Shown: positions 46,176 through 55,587 of the stretch, one piece after another
Layout: every line of letters begins with the position of its first letter
Position numbering within the stretch: the first letter of the stretch is position 1
Source: an uncultured Opitutia bacterium
GTDB taxonomy: Bacteria; Verrucomicrobiota; Verrucomicrobiia; Opitutales; Opitutaceae
Length of the DNA stretch: 64,000 bases
Assembly: GCA_903840415.1 (NCBI GenBank)
Contig: CAIMFY010000017.1
Span: forward strand, 124,001-188,000
Direction: 5' to 3'
Program-made: the position numbers and the translations under genes
Notes under the pieces: model-generated
The model's database searches: none
The model's input: the letters and a program-made list of their open reading frames with translations, nothing else
What the model was told of the DNA's origin: nothing

Positions 46176-46748
46176 TCAGGCGGGAGCCAGCAGCGGCCCG
46201 GCCGATGGCACGGCCTCGGATGGGTGCGGCGCATCCGTCGCTCGCTGAGCGATCTTTGCGAGCAACCCGACAAATGTCGTGCGCTCCTCCTCGGACAGGG
46301 GCGCCATCAGCCACGCCATGCGCCGGAAATGTTGGGGCAAAATCTTGCGCAGCAATTTCTCTCCGCGCGCCGTCAGTTCCACAGTCATCATCCGGCGATC
46401 GTCTTGGTCGGGGGCGCGGCGCACGAGCCCGTCGCGCTCAAGAGTGTCGACGAGCCCGGTCATCGTTGCCCGCGTCACTCCGGTGCGCTCGGCCAGCGCG
46501 GCGGGGCTCAGAGTGGAGTCGAGACCCGATCGCTGGCAGCAACCCCAGAGCGCCATCAGCACACTGAAGCCGCCCTGCGTGAGACCGTGCAACGCGAGGT
46601 GAGCCTCAACCACCCGAAACGCCTCGTCCCCCGTCCGCAGCAGATGAAGAAATACTTCCGTCGCCGAGGGATCGAGGTCGGGAAACTCCCGCGCCGCCTC
46701 CAGGAGGCATTCGTAGCGAGGAAGGTCTTTAAGCATCAGCAACGGCAT
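46176..46748 (-). CDS. MarR-family regulator of the efflux operon
   Basis: About 190 residues from ATG 46748 (ATG 46736 is also possible; the frame is open to 46811 with an unconserved lead). The winged helix shows LTQGGFSVLMALWGCCQRSG, LAERTGVTRATMTGLVDTLE and RAPDQDDRRMMTVELTARGE. As the first gene of the MarR-adaptor-permease-TolC run it is the obvious local regulator, probably a repressor released by pump substrates. A TTAG-N4-CTAA palindrome lies 27-38 bases upstream of the start. The C-terminal 25 residues are Ala/Pro-rich. Confidence 0.87.
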   Translation of the reverse strand: MPLLMLKDLPRYECLLEAAREFPDLDPSATEVFLHLLRTGDEAFRVVEAHLALHGLTQGGFSVLMALWGCCQRSGLDSTLSPAALAERTGVTRATMTGLVDTLERDGLVRRAPDQDDRRMMTVELTARGEKLLRKILPQHFRRMAWLMAPLSEEERTTFVGLLAKIAQRATDAPHPSEAVPSAGPLLAPA

Positions 46749-46774
46749 GGTCGAAAAAGTAAGGCGGCGGATAA

Positions 46775-46786
46775 TTAGGAGGCTAA
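46775..46786. promoter_or_regulatory. Palindromic operator candidate upstream of efflux marR
   Basis: TTAGGAGGCTAA (TTAG-N4-CTAA) is an inverted repeat in an AT-richer stretch 27-38 bases before the likely MarR start. Position and form fit autoregulation by the MarR protein of the efflux operon, but the arms are only 4 bases. Confidence 0.42.
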
Positions 46787-46871
46787 CGACAATTGCAAGC
46801 GCTCGCCGCAAAGATTAGTAAAAGTCGCCGGGTTAAACGCACGGCGACAGTGTTCTAATGAGCTGCCTGGC

Positions 46872-48863
46872 TCAGAGCGACTGCGCGGCTGCGACCATCG
46901 CATCGGTCGTGATACCGAGTTCCTTGAAGGCCACCGGCGCAGGCGCGCTGATCCCGAAACGATCGATGCCGACGGCCTTGCCGTCGAGTCCGACGTATTT
47001 CGACCAGAACGCCGATATCCCCGCCTCGATGGCGACGCGTTTGCGGCACGCGTTCGGGAGGACGCTTTCGCGATACTCCGCCGTCTGGCGATCAAAGATC
47101 GAAGTGCAAGGCATCGAGACGACGCGCGTGCCGGCACCCAGAATCTTCGCGGCGGCGAGGGCATATTGGAGTTCGCTGCCGGTGCCGATGAGGATATGAG
47201 TGAGGGGCGCAGTCTCCTGCACCGCGATGTAGGCGCCCTTGAGCACGCCGGCGCGCCGCACGTGCGGCGCGATTTCGTTGAGCACTGGCACCGCCTGACG
47301 CGTAAGCGCCAGCAGCGTCGGGCCATCCTTGCGTTCGAGAGCGGCGGCAAAAGCGCCCGCCGTCTCTTCCGGATCGGCGGGGCGGATCACATCGAGATTC
47401 GGAATCACCCGCAGACCGGAAACGGTCTCGACCGGCTGATGCGTCGGGCCATCTTCGCCCACGCCGATGGAATCGTGAGTGTAGATATAGATGACGGGAA
47501 GTTTCGCGAGTGCGGCGATCCGCATTGAAGGGCGCGAGTAGTCGGCAAACACGAGGAACGTCGCGATGCTCGGCCGGAAGAGTCCGTCGTAGGCGACACC
47601 GTTGGCAATCGCCGCCATGCCATGCTCGCGGATGCCGAAGCGGATACTCCGGCCAGTGCGATCCGTCGGATCGAAATCCTTGGCGGCAGCGATGACGTTC
47701 AGCGTCGAGCCATAAAGATCGGCGCTGCCGGTAAAGAATAGCGGGAGCTCAGCGGCGAGTGGCTGGAGGACGTCGCGGCCGGCGGCGCGGGTGCCGCCGA
47801 GTTTCACGTCAGGCGCAAAGAGCGGGATCTTCGTGAGCAAGTGGGCGGCGCTCGGCGCGCTCGCGGCGGAGTCGAGCAGCGCGGCTTTTTCCGGACTCGC
47901 TTCGCGCCATGCCTTGTAGGTCTTCGACCATTTGTTGCACGCCTTGATGAGTCGCGTCTTGTGACCGGCGAAGTAAGCGCGCACGTCGTCGCTGACAAAG
48001 AAATGCTGATCGGCTGGCAAGCCCCAGCCGGCGCGGGCGGCGTCGGCGAACTTCGCTCCACCCTCACCGTGTCCCTTCGCGGTGCCCTGCACCTCTGCGA
48101 TACCTTTGCCGATGATCGTCTTGGCGATGATGAGCTGCGGCTTTCCGCTCTTGGTCTTCTTCGCCTTGTTGAACGCTTTCAGAATCGCCACCAAGTCGTG
48201 CCCATCGATCGTCTGCACGTCCCAGCCAATGGCCTTGAAGCGGGCCGCGGTGTTTTCGCTCTGAGTCTTCGCCGCCATCGCGTCGAGCGTGACGTCGTTC
48301 GAATCGTAAATGAGAATCAGGTTGTCGAGTTTCTGGTGGCCGGCGAACGCACACGCTTCCATCGCCACGCCTTCCTGCATACAGCCGTCGCCGGCGAGCG
48401 CGACGACGTGATAGTTGAAGATTTCGTGCTCGGGGGTGTTGAAACGCGCCGCCGCCATCTGGCCGGCCATCGCCATGCCGACGGCGTTGCCGACGCCCTG
48501 GCCGAGCGGACCGGTCGTCGCCTCGACGCCGGGCGTCTCGTTAAACTCGGGGTGACCGGGCGTCTTGCTGTGAAGCTGGCGAAATCTTTTCACCTCCTCG
48601 ATCGGCAGATCGTAGCCGCTGAGGTGCAGCCAACCGTAGAGGAACATCGAGCCGTGGCCCGCCGAAAGCACGAAGCGATCGCGGTTGATCCAGCGCGGAC
48701 GCTCGGGATTGTGCACGAGGGCGTGTCCATAGAGGACAGCGCCGATGTCCGCACATCCGAGCGGCAACCCGAGGTGGCCGGAGGAACAGGCGTGGATCGC
48801 ATCGAGCGCGAGTCCGCGAGCTTGATTGGCAGCTTTGGCGAGGAGGAGAGTTTGCAGTGTCAT
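46872..48863 (-). CDS. tkt: Transketolase
   Basis: 663 residues, the usual length. Thiamine-diphosphate-enzyme signatures are visible: [20 protein letters not shown] near the N-terminus, [16 protein letters not shown], the Mg/ThDP motif GDGCMQEG with the later Asn region, and [10 protein letters not shown] in the pyrimidine domain. It moves two-carbon units between sugar phosphates in the pentose phosphate and Calvin-type pathways. It lies downstream of rplS in the same orientation, but a strong terminator separates them. Confidence 0.95.
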   Translation of the reverse strand: MTLQTLLLAKAANQARGLALDAIHACSSGHLGLPLGCADIGAVLYGHALVHNPERPRWINRDRFVLSAGHGSMFLYGWLHLSGYDLPIEEVKRFRQLHSKTPGHPEFNETPGVEATTGPLGQGVGNAVGMAMAGQMAAARFNTPEHEIFNYHVVALAGDGCMQEGVAMEACAFAGHQKLDNLILIYDSNDVTLDAMAAKTQSENTAARFKAIGWDVQTIDGHDLVAILKAFNKAKKTKSGKPQLIIAKTIIGKGIAEVQGTAKGHGEGGAKFADAARAGWGLPADQHFFVSDDVRAYFAGHKTRLIKACNKWSKTYKAWREASPEKAALLDSAASAPSAAHLLTKIPLFAPDVKLGGTRAAGRDVLQPLAAELPLFFTGSADLYGSTLNVIAAAKDFDPTDRTGRSIRFGIREHGMAAIANGVAYDGLFRPSIATFLVFADYSRPSMRIAALAKLPVIYIYTHDSIGVGEDGPTHQPVETVSGLRVIPNLDVIRPADPEETAGAFAAALERKDGPTLLALTRQAVPVLNEIAPHVRRAGVLKGAYIAVQETAPLTHILIGTGSELQYALAAAKILGAGTRVVSMPCTSIFDRQTAEYRESVLPNACRKRVAIEAGISAFWSKYVGLDGKAVGIDRFGISAPAPVAFKELGITTDAMVAAAQSL

Positions 48864-48925
48864 GGCGAAAAACCGAATAGAAATAACGGGTGCGGACGCG
48901 GCGGGGAAGCAGAATTTCTGGCAAT

Positions 48926-48955
48926 AAAAAAGCGGGCCCGATGTGGGCCCGCTTT
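48926..48955 (-). terminator. Intrinsic terminator after rplS
   Basis: On the minus strand an 11-base perfect stem (48945-48955 with 48929-48939, loop of 5) runs into six T residues (48926-48931), 26 bases after the rplS stop. It ends the rpsP-trmD-rplS transcript before tkt. Confidence 0.9.
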
Positions 48956-48980
48956 CGCAGAGTGGTAATGATAACGAAAC

Positions 48981-49421
48981 TCAGCTCGCCGCGGGTGCCA
49001 CAGCCGCTGGCGCGGCGACCGGAGCCGACTTGGCGGCCTTCTCAGCCTCGTGCTTCGCGTGAATCTCGGCGGCGCGATCCTTTTCCTTGATCGCGACGGC
49101 GGCCTTGCCGGTGCGGCGGCGAAGGTAATAGAGACGCGCCTTCATGTTCTCGGACTCGCGCTCGACCTCGATTTTTTCGATGTTCGGGGAGTTCACCGGG
49201 AAAACGCGCTCGACGCCCTCGCCGTAACTGATGCGGCGGACCGTGAACGACTCGTGGATGCCGTGGCCCTTGCGGGCGATGACGATGCCGGAGTAAATCT
49301 GGATGCGCTCTTTGTCGCCTTCGCGGACCTTGGTATGCACGCGCACGCCGTCGCCGACTTTGAACGGCGTGACAGCTTTGTTCACCTGGGAGGCGGTGAT
49401 CTCTTGGATAATCGGATTCAT
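48981..49421 (-). CDS. rplS: Ribosomal protein bL19
   Basis: 146 residues from ATG 49421. The core FKVGDGVRVHTKVREGDKER, GIHESFTVRRISYGEGVERV and KARLYYLRRRTGKAA are bL19 signatures. A C-terminal extension of about 30 residues rich in Ala, Lys and Pro goes beyond the usual 115-residue length, as does the tail of bS16 in this operon. It binds at the interface of the two ribosomal subunits. It lies 28 bases downstream of trmD. Confidence 0.95.
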   Translation of the reverse strand: MNPIIQEITASQVNKAVTPFKVGDGVRVHTKVREGDKERIQIYSGIVIARKGHGIHESFTVRRISYGEGVERVFPVNSPNIEKIEVERESENMKARLYYLRRRTGKAAVAIKEKDRAAEIHAKHEAEKAAKSAPVAAPAAVAPAAS

Positions 49422-49449
49422 GGCTGAGTGGTTTTGAAAAAGTGAGAAA

Positions 49450-50124
49450 TTATTTGAGCAAATCGGGCCGGACCTGACGGGTTTTTTCCACCTGTCGCGC
49501 GTGCCGCCACTTCTCGATTTCGGCATGATTTCCGGAGAGAAGAATCTCCGGAACGGACATGCCCCGAAATTCGGCGGGACGCGTGTATTGAGGAAAGTCG
49601 AGCAACTTGCTGGTGAAGGATTCGTGCGTCAATGACTTTTCCTCCCCGAGCACGCCGGGGATAAAACGGGCCAGCGCATCGATCAAAACCGCGGCGGCCA
49701 AGGTGCCATTGGTTAGCACGTAATCCCCGATCGAGATCTCTTGATCGATGACCTTGTCGCGGATTCGTTGATCAATTCCTTCGTAATGTCCGCTCAGGAG
49801 GACGAGGTGTTTTTGTTGTGACAGCTCCAGCGCTAGGGCCGGAGACAGTGGGACACCGTCGGGCGTGAGGTAGATCCGCCGACAGCCCGGCGTCTGGACT
49901 TGCTCGATGGCTGCGAAAACCGGCTCGGGCAACATCACCATTCCCGCGCCGCCGCCAAACGGTCGGTCGTCCGCGCGGCGGTGCTTGTCGGTCGCCCATT
50001 CGCGCAGATCACGAACACTCACCGCCAGATGCCCGGCCGCGATGCCTTTGCCGAGGATGCTTTCGGCGAGAAAACCGTCGAGCATCCGCGGAAACAGCGT
50101 CAGGACATCGATGATGAGCGGCAT
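49450..50124 (-). CDS. trmD: tRNA (guanine37-N1)-methyltransferase
   Basis: 224 residues from ATG 50124. The trefoil-knot SPOUT fold is recognised by LTLFPRMLDGFLAESILGKG, RPFGGGAGMVM, LVLLSGHYEGIDQR and LLSGNHAEIEKWR. It methylates G37 of tRNAs to prevent frameshifting. Two normally strict positions differ: the GGE of DYVLTGGELPA is NGT (139-141), and the catalytic general base in the EDSF motif is Glu168 (HESF). There is no recognisable Shine-Dalgarno sequence, because the start follows directly on the T-run of a terminator-like hairpin. Confidence 0.92.
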   Translation of the reverse strand: MPLIIDVLTLFPRMLDGFLAESILGKGIAAGHLAVSVRDLREWATDKHRRADDRPFGGGAGMVMLPEPVFAAIEQVQTPGCRRIYLTPDGVPLSPALALELSQQKHLVLLSGHYEGIDQRIRDKVIDQEISIGDYVLTNGTLAAAVLIDALARFIPGVLGEEKSLTHESFTSKLLDFPQYTRPAEFRGMSVPEILLSGNHAEIEKWRHARQVEKTRQVRPDLLK

Positions 50125-50128
50125 GGAG

Positions 50129-50166
50129 AAAAAAAATCGCCCAAGCCGTGAAGGCTGGGCGATTTT
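50129..50166 (-). terminator. Terminator/attenuator hairpin between rpsP and trmD
   Basis: On the minus strand AAAATCGCCCAGCC (50166-50153) pairs with GGCTTGGGCGATTTT (50147-50133) with one bulge, followed by eight T residues (50136-50129). It begins 22 bases after the rpsP stop and ends only 4 bases before the trmD ATG, so it may attenuate transcription or mask trmD translation. Confidence 0.75.
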
Positions 50167-50188
50167 CTGAAAAAGACGAGAAGAGGGA

Positions 50189-50464
50189 TTAGCTTGCAGC
50201 CGGCGCAGGTGCAACCGCCGCGGCGGCGCGGCGCGCCTTCTTGATCATCGCGTGCATCGTGTTGGTGGGCAACGCGCCCTTGCTCAACCAGTATTCCACG
50301 CGATCCATCTTGAGAGTGATCGGGTTGCCCTTGGTCTTGGGTGTGTAGGTGCCAATGGTTTCAACGGCATCGCCATCGCGACGCGAACGGGCCTCGGCGA
50401 CCACGACGCGATAGAGCGGCTGATGGACGGAGCCAACCTTGGTAAGACGAATTTTGAGAGCCAT
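50189..50464 (-). CDS. rpsP: Ribosomal protein bS16
   Basis: 91 residues from ATG 50464: ALKIRLTKVGSVHQPLYRVV and DAVETIGTYTPKTK are bS16 signatures. A short Ala/Pro-rich tail follows the core. It assembles early into the 30S subunit. It is the first gene of the rpsP-trmD-rplS operon; rimM, which usually lies between rpsP and trmD, is absent. It is divergent from ychF with about 170 bases between the starts. Confidence 0.95.
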   Translation of the reverse strand: MALKIRLTKVGSVHQPLYRVVVAEARSRRDGDAVETIGTYTPKTKGNPITLKMDRVEYWLSKGALPTNTMHAMIKKARRAAAAVAPAPAAS

Positions 50465-50635
50465 GACGGATATTTTGCGGAGCGGTTCTTGCGTGGAAAA
50501 GCTGAGGAAAAGACCGGGGCGCGCCTGCTCTGTCAAGCATTGAGTCCCGGAGGTCGCAAACACTCCATGCTTCAGACCGAATGCTGGCCTTTTCCGTTGA
50601 CCCCCACCCGCTGCGACTGAGAACTTCCGCCTCTT

Positions 50636-51739
50636 ATGCTCAAAGCCGGCATCGTCGGACTCCCCAACGTGGGCAAATCCACCCTCTTCAACGCCCTCAC
50701 CCGCTCCCGCAAGGCCGAGGCCGCGAACTATCCGTTTTGCACCATCGATCCGAATGTCGGGGTCGTCATCGTGCCCGACGAACGCGCCTACGTGCTCCAG
50801 GCCATTGCAAAAACCAAGGTCGTCGTCCCCGCCGCAATCGAGTTCGTCGATATTGCCGGACTCGTTGCCGGCGCGAGCAAGGGCGAGGGTTTGGGCAATC
50901 AGTTTCTCGCCACCATCCGCGAGGTCGATGCCATCGTTCAGGTCGTCCGCTGCTTCGTGGACGACGATGTCGTCCACACCATGGGTGGCGTCGATCCGAT
51001 CCGCGACATCGAGGTGATCACGACCGAACTCGTCCTCGCCGATCTCGACGCTGTCGCGAAGCGCATCATCAAGACGCAGAAGACCGCCAAGGCCGGCGAC
51101 AAGGAATCGATCATCGAATTGGCGCTACTCAACAAACTCGAGCCGCACCTCAATTCGGGCAAAACCGCTAACACCCTAGCCGCCACGCCGGAAGAGAAAG
51201 CGTTAATGAAACTCTTTCAGCTCCTTACGGCGAAACCCGTGCTCTTCGCGTGCAACGTCGCCGAAAGTGACCTCGCAACGGCCGAGCAAAACCCGTTCGT
51301 CCAGAAAGTCGCCGAGTTCGTCCGCACGCACCACGACGCCGCCTACGTCCCGATCAGCGCGAAGATCGAGAGCGAGTTGATCGACCTGACGCCGGAGGAG
51401 GCGAAGGCATTTCTGAAGGATCTCGGCGTCGATGACTCGGGCGTCTCGTCGCTCATCAAAGGCTCCTACGACTTGCTGGGCCTAATGACTTACTTCACCG
51501 CCGGTGAAAAGGAAGTCCGCGCCTGGACGATCAAGAAAGGCTGGAAGGCGCCGCAAGCTGCGGGCGTGATCCACACCGATTTCGAAAAAGGCTTCATCAA
51601 AGCCGAGATCGTTTCCTACGAGGATCTCACACGACTCGGTAGCGTAGCCGCGGCGCGCGAGGCCGGCAAATACCGACTCGAGGGCAAAGAGTATGTCTTT
51701 GCCGATGGCGACGTGGCGCTGTTTCGCTTCAACAACTGA
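50636..51739 (+). CDS. ychF: Redox-regulated ATPase YchF (Obg-like)
   Basis: 367 residues. G1 is GIVGLPNVGKSTLFNALT, G3 is DIAGLVAGASKGEGLGNQFL, the coiled-coil insertion follows, and the TGS/C-terminal end FADGDVALFRFNN is typical. YchF/OLA1 binds ATP rather than GTP and associates with the 70S ribosome. It is single-copy and housekeeping, divergent from rpsP. Confidence 0.95.
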   Translation: MLKAGIVGLPNVGKSTLFNALTRSRKAEAANYPFCTIDPNVGVVIVPDERAYVLQAIAKTKVVVPAAIEFVDIAGLVAGASKGEGLGNQFLATIREVDAIVQVVRCFVDDDVVHTMGGVDPIRDIEVITTELVLADLDAVAKRIIKTQKTAKAGDKESIIELALLNKLEPHLNSGKTANTLAATPEEKALMKLFQLLTAKPVLFACNVAESDLATAEQNPFVQKVAEFVRTHHDAAYVPISAKIESELIDLTPEEAKAFLKDLGVDDSGVSSLIKGSYDLLGLMTYFTAGEKEVRAWTIKKGWKAPQAAGVIHTDFEKGFIKAEIVSYEDLTRLGSVAAAREAGKYRLEGKEYVFADGDVALFRFNN

Positions 51740-51866
51740 GCGAACTTCACGCCGGGCCGACCGCGCGAGTTTGCGCGCTCTCGCTCCGTTTTACCATGGG
51801 CTGATTACCCCGCGGATTTTCTTCCGCGCCAGCGGTTTATTGTGCGCATTCAGCTGTCCCTGATGC

Positions 51867-53447
51867 ATGCAGCACACGTTTACTTTTGATCGCCTGCGAG
51901 TGCTAGGCCGACGGAACAGCTCCGTTTGCGCGGGTAGCTCCCACCTGACCGTTTCCATTGCCTTCGCCCTGCTGCTCTTCGGGCCCGCCCTCTTTGGTCA
52001 AACCAGCCTCTATTGGGACATCAACGGCAAGACAGTCGGCGCCGGCGGCGCCTCGCCCAGTCAAACGTGGTCGAGCACCACAAAATACTGGAACACAAAC
52101 GCCGCAGGCACAACGACCGCCCCGGCAGCATGGAAATCCGGTTCCTTCGCCATCTTCAGCGCCGGCACCGATGCCACTGGCGCCTATACCGTCACGGTTT
52201 CCGGCACCCAAACCGTCGCCGGGATTACGATTGCAGAAGGCTCGCCGGTCTTTTCCGGCGGCACGCTCAGCCTCAAAGGCGCTGCGCCGGCCATCAGTGT
52301 CGCCGCCGGCAGCATCGCCACCTTCAACAGTCGTATCGCCAGCACCACGCTCAACACGGGCCTCACCGTGAACGGCGCCGGCACGCTGATTCTTGGCAGC
52401 ACCAGCAACACCTACACCGGCCCGACCACCATCAGCAGCGGCATACTCCAGCTCGGCGTGAACAACTCCGTGCCGAGCGGCTCGGCAGTCACCGTCGCCA
52501 GCGGCGCCAGCTTCGATGTGAACAGCAAGACCGAAACCGTGGGCTCACTGGCTGGCGCCGGCAACATCACCCTCGCCGCTGGCGCGCTCACCGCCGGTGG
52601 CGACAACACGTCCACCACTTTTTCCGGCGTCCTCTCCGGGACCAGTGTGAGCAGCCTGACCAAGACCGGCACCGGCACGCTCACGCTCGGCGGCGCCAAC
52701 ACCTTCGCCGGCACCGTGCTCGTGTCGGCCGGCACCGTCCTCGCCGCGGCGCAGGACGTCTTCAACAGCGCCAATCAAATCACGGTCAATGCCGGCAGTA
52801 TCCTTAACCTAGCCGACTTCAGCCAGACCATCGCTTCCATTACCAGCAACGGCACCCTCGCCCTCGGCGCCGGTTCGCTCACCTCGCTCACGCTCAGCTC
52901 GGGCGCGAGCACGCTCGCCGGTTCGCTCACCGGTGCGGGCACGATCATCGTCGGCTCCGGCGCGACGCTCACTCTCGGCGCCAACTTCAACGCCCCCAAC
53001 GTCAACATCGTCCTCAACGGCGGCACCCTCTTTCTCAACGGCACGACCGACACCATAGGCACCCTAAACCTCACGGCCAACTCCATCCTCGATTTCGGCG
53101 CCAGCTCGGCGTCGGTCCTGACCGCGGCCAGCGTGGTCGTGAACACCGGCATCGCCGTCACGATCAACAACTGGGCCAACCTGCAGGACTATTTTTACGC
53201 CACGAATAATTTACTCGGCTTTAATCCCAGCACGAGCACCTACGTCGCTGCGGTGCAGGGCCAGACCAGCGTCACGCCGCAAAATCAAATCACCTTCACA
53301 GGCTTCAGCGCCGCCAACACCAACTGGCAAACGGATAACCAGATTTCGCCGATGCCCGAGCCCACGACCTACGGCACGCTACTCGTTGGTCTCGCGACGG
53401 CGATCGTGGTCTGGCGCCGCCGGGCTTCGGGCGTCCATAAGTTTTGA
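51867..53447 (+). CDS. Beta-strand-repeat protein with PEP-CTERM sorting signal
   Basis: 526 residues. Signal peptide near 28-47 (VSIAFALLLFGPALFG). The body is Gly/Ser/Thr-rich with autotransporter-associated beta-strand repeats, such as TLILGSTSNTYTGPTTISSG and TLTLGGANTFAGTVLVSAG, predicting a right-handed beta-helix. The C-terminus MPEPTTYGTLLVGLATAIVV followed by WRRRAS is a PEP-CTERM signal: PEP motif, hydrophobic helix, basic end. PEP-CTERM proteins are processed by an exosortase/archaeosortase and displayed outside. No exosortase or autotransporter barrel gene is in the window. The start has a long N-terminal lead before the signal peptide; a start nearer 51948 is possible. Confidence 0.85.
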   Translation: MQHTFTFDRLRVLGRRNSSVCAGSSHLTVSIAFALLLFGPALFGQTSLYWDINGKTVGAGGASPSQTWSSTTKYWNTNAAGTTTAPAAWKSGSFAIFSAGTDATGAYTVTVSGTQTVAGITIAEGSPVFSGGTLSLKGAAPAISVAAGSIATFNSRIASTTLNTGLTVNGAGTLILGSTSNTYTGPTTISSGILQLGVNNSVPSGSAVTVASGASFDVNSKTETVGSLAGAGNITLAAGALTAGGDNTSTTFSGVLSGTSVSSLTKTGTGTLTLGGANTFAGTVLVSAGTVLAAAQDVFNSANQITVNAGSILNLADFSQTIASITSNGTLALGAGSLTSLTLSSGASTLAGSLTGAGTIIVGSGATLTLGANFNAPNVNIVLNGGTLFLNGTTDTIGTLNLTANSILDFGASSASVLTAASVVVNTGIAVTINNWANLQDYFYATNNLLGFNPSTSTYVAAVQGQTSVTPQNQITFTGFSAANTNWQTDNQISPMPEPTTYGTLLVGLATAIVVWRRRASGVHKF

Positions 53448-53520
53448 ACCAATTACTCATCCGACGCGGGCCGCGCGAAAAGTGTCGCCGGGTTTCCACT
53501 GATCTCCGTAAACATGCGGG

Positions 53521-55512
53521 ATGCCCCTGCGCCGCACCGCCCCGACCTCCGACGCGGCCGCGACGGAGCCGGCGCTCTGGCCGGAGTGGTCCGAGCGCAC
53601 GAACGGCACGCTGATTCTTATCGCGACGCTTCTCGTTTACCTACCCGCGCTGGGAGGCGGCACGATCTGGGACGACGCCGGCCACATCACTCGCGCCGAT
53701 CTCCAGTCGCTCACTGGGCTCATGCGCATCTGGTTCGAGCCCGGCGCGACGCAGCAATATTACCCGCTGCTGCACTCCGCGTTTTGGCTGGAGCATCACC
53801 TGTGGGGCGATGCGGCGATCGGTTATCACGTGCTCAACGTGCTGCTGCACGCGACCGCGGCGTGCCTCTTCGCCACGGTGCTGCGGCGACTCGCGGTGCC
53901 GGGCGCGTGGTTCGCGGCAACGATCTTCGCGCTGCATCCGGTGTGCGTCGAATCGGTCGCATGGATTTCGGAGCAGAAGAACACGCTCTCCACGGTGCTC
54001 TACCTGAGCGCGATGCTCGCCTATCTGCGTTTTAATTCGACCCGCCGGCCCGCGGACTACGGCGCCGCGACGGCGATATTTGTCGCGGCGCTCTTCACAA
54101 AAACCGTGACGGCCACGCTGCCCGCCACGCTGCTCGTGATTTTTTGGTGGCAACGCGGACGGCTCGAAACGCGGCGCGATGTCGCGCCACTGCTGCCGTG
54201 GTTTGTGCTCGGCGCGTTGGGCGGACTTTTCACGGCTCATTTCGAACGCGAGCTCATCGGCGCGCAGGGTTCGGACTTCGTGCTTTCGTTCGTCGATCGC
54301 GGTTTGGTCGCGGGTCGCGTCGTGTGGTTTTACCTCGGAAAACTCATCTGGCCCGCCGATCTGATTTTTATTTACCCGCGCTGGACGATCGATGTCGGCG
54401 ACGCAGTGCAGTGGCTGTTTCCGCTCGCGACTCTCGGCTTGCTCGGCGCCGCCGCCTGGTGGGTGCGGCGTTCGCGCGCACCGCTCGCGGCGCTGCTGAT
54501 TTTCGGCGGCTCGCTGTTTCCGGCCCTCGGTTTCGTGAACGTCTTCCCGTTCATTTTCTCCTTCGTCGCCGATCATTTTCAATACCTTGCGTGCCTCGGC
54601 GCCATCGCGCTCGTGCCGGCGACGCTACAACTCGTGTTGGCGCGGTTGCCGCGCACCGCCGTTATCGCCACGCCGACCATCCTGGTCGTCGTGCTCGGTG
54701 TCCTCACCTGGCGGCAGGCTGCGATGTATCGTGACGATGTCACACTCTACGAGACAACGATTGCGCGAAATCCCGCGTGTTGGATGGCGCACAACAATCT
54801 CGGCAACACCCTCGCCGAGGCCGGCCGAGCCGACGAAGCCGTCGCCCATTTCGAAGCCGCGCTCAAGCTCCGGCCCGACTATCCCTTGGCCGAGAGCAAT
54901 CTGGGCGATCAGTTGAACAAGCTCGGCCGCTCCACCGAGGCGATCCCGCATCTTGAACGTGCGCTGCAACGCGAGCCAAACTATGCGGGGGCCCACAACA
55001 ATCTTGGCATCGCGTTCATGGCGACTGGCCGCGCCGCGGAGGGTATGGTGGAGTTCAGCACCGCGCTGCGCCTACGGCCCGAAAATCCCGAGGCGCATTT
55101 CAACCTCGGCCTCGCACTCGCGAAATCCGGCCGTCACCTCGAGGCGATTCCACATTTTGCCGAAGCGGTCCGACTCCGCTCCGATTACGCCGGTGCTCAT
55201 CTGAACTGGGGCGTCGCGCTGATGCTCGCGAACCGCTTCCCCGAAGCCGTGCCGCATTTCGAACTCGCCGTGGCCCTCGCCCCGGAAGTGCTCGAAACCC
55301 ACCTCACCTACGGCCGCGCCCTTGCGACCAACGGACGTCCCACCGAGGCGATCGCGCATTTCGAGACGGCGTTGCGGTTAAGTCCCGCATCGGCCGAAGC
55401 GCATTTCAACCTCGCCTTCGCGCTGCGCCAGACCGGCCGCGCGCAAGAGGCAGCGCAACACTACGCCGAAGCCGCGCGTCTGAATCCAGCGCTCGGTTCC
55501 GGTCCGCGATAA
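53521..55512 (+). CDS. Integral membrane GT-C-like protein with C-terminal TPR repeats (TMTC/PMT-like)
   Basis: 663 residues. The N-terminal 400 residues hold about ten membrane helices, with LPALGGGTIWDDAGHITRAD, YHVLNVLLHATAACLFATVL and ALHPVCVESVAWISEQKNTL; the last is typical of the TMTC/PMT-like GT-C family. The C-terminus carries about seven TPR repeats, for example AWMAHNNLGN-type units with RPDYPLAESNLG and AHNNLGIAFMATGRAAEGMV. Such proteins are polyprenyl-phosphate-linked glycosyltransferases or O-mannosyltransferases in eukaryotes; bacterial members are uncharacterised. It lies directly behind the PEP-CTERM gene in the same orientation, which suggests, without proof, glycosylation of secreted proteins. 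Confidence 0.8.
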   Translation: MPLRRTAPTSDAAATEPALWPEWSERTNGTLILIATLLVYLPALGGGTIWDDAGHITRADLQSLTGLMRIWFEPGATQQYYPLLHSAFWLEHHLWGDAAIGYHVLNVLLHATAACLFATVLRRLAVPGAWFAATIFALHPVCVESVAWISEQKNTLSTVLYLSAMLAYLRFNSTRRPADYGAATAIFVAALFTKTVTATLPATLLVIFWWQRGRLETRRDVAPLLPWFVLGALGGLFTAHFERELIGAQGSDFVLSFVDRGLVAGRVVWFYLGKLIWPADLIFIYPRWTIDVGDAVQWLFPLATLGLLGAAAWWVRRSRAPLAALLIFGGSLFPALGFVNVFPFIFSFVADHFQYLACLGAIALVPATLQLVLARLPRTAVIATPTILVVVLGVLTWRQAAMYRDDVTLYETTIARNPACWMAHNNLGNTLAEAGRADEAVAHFEAALKLRPDYPLAESNLGDQLNKLGRSTEAIPHLERALQREPNYAGAHNNLGIAFMATGRAAEGMVEFSTALRLRPENPEAHFNLGLALAKSGRHLEAIPHFAEAVRLRSDYAGAHLNWGVALMLANRFPEAVPHFELAVALAPEVLETHLTYGRALATNGRPTEAIAHFETALRLSPASAEAHFNLAFALRQTGRAQEAAQHYAEAARLNPALGSGPR

Positions 55513-55587
55513 GGTGTCCGCTGCCTTCTGTGCCAACGCTTCCGTGATTGCGCGTCCGCCTGCGCCACTTCAGCGTCTTCCCCTTCC

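Noticed and set aside
46176-46811. Longer MarR start at 46811 giving 211 residues
   Set aside because: The added N-terminus looks unconserved and would run through the palindromic operator candidate.
48926-48955. Perfect GC-rich palindrome considered as a REP element
   Set aside because: Followed by a T-run just after rplS, it is better explained as a terminator.
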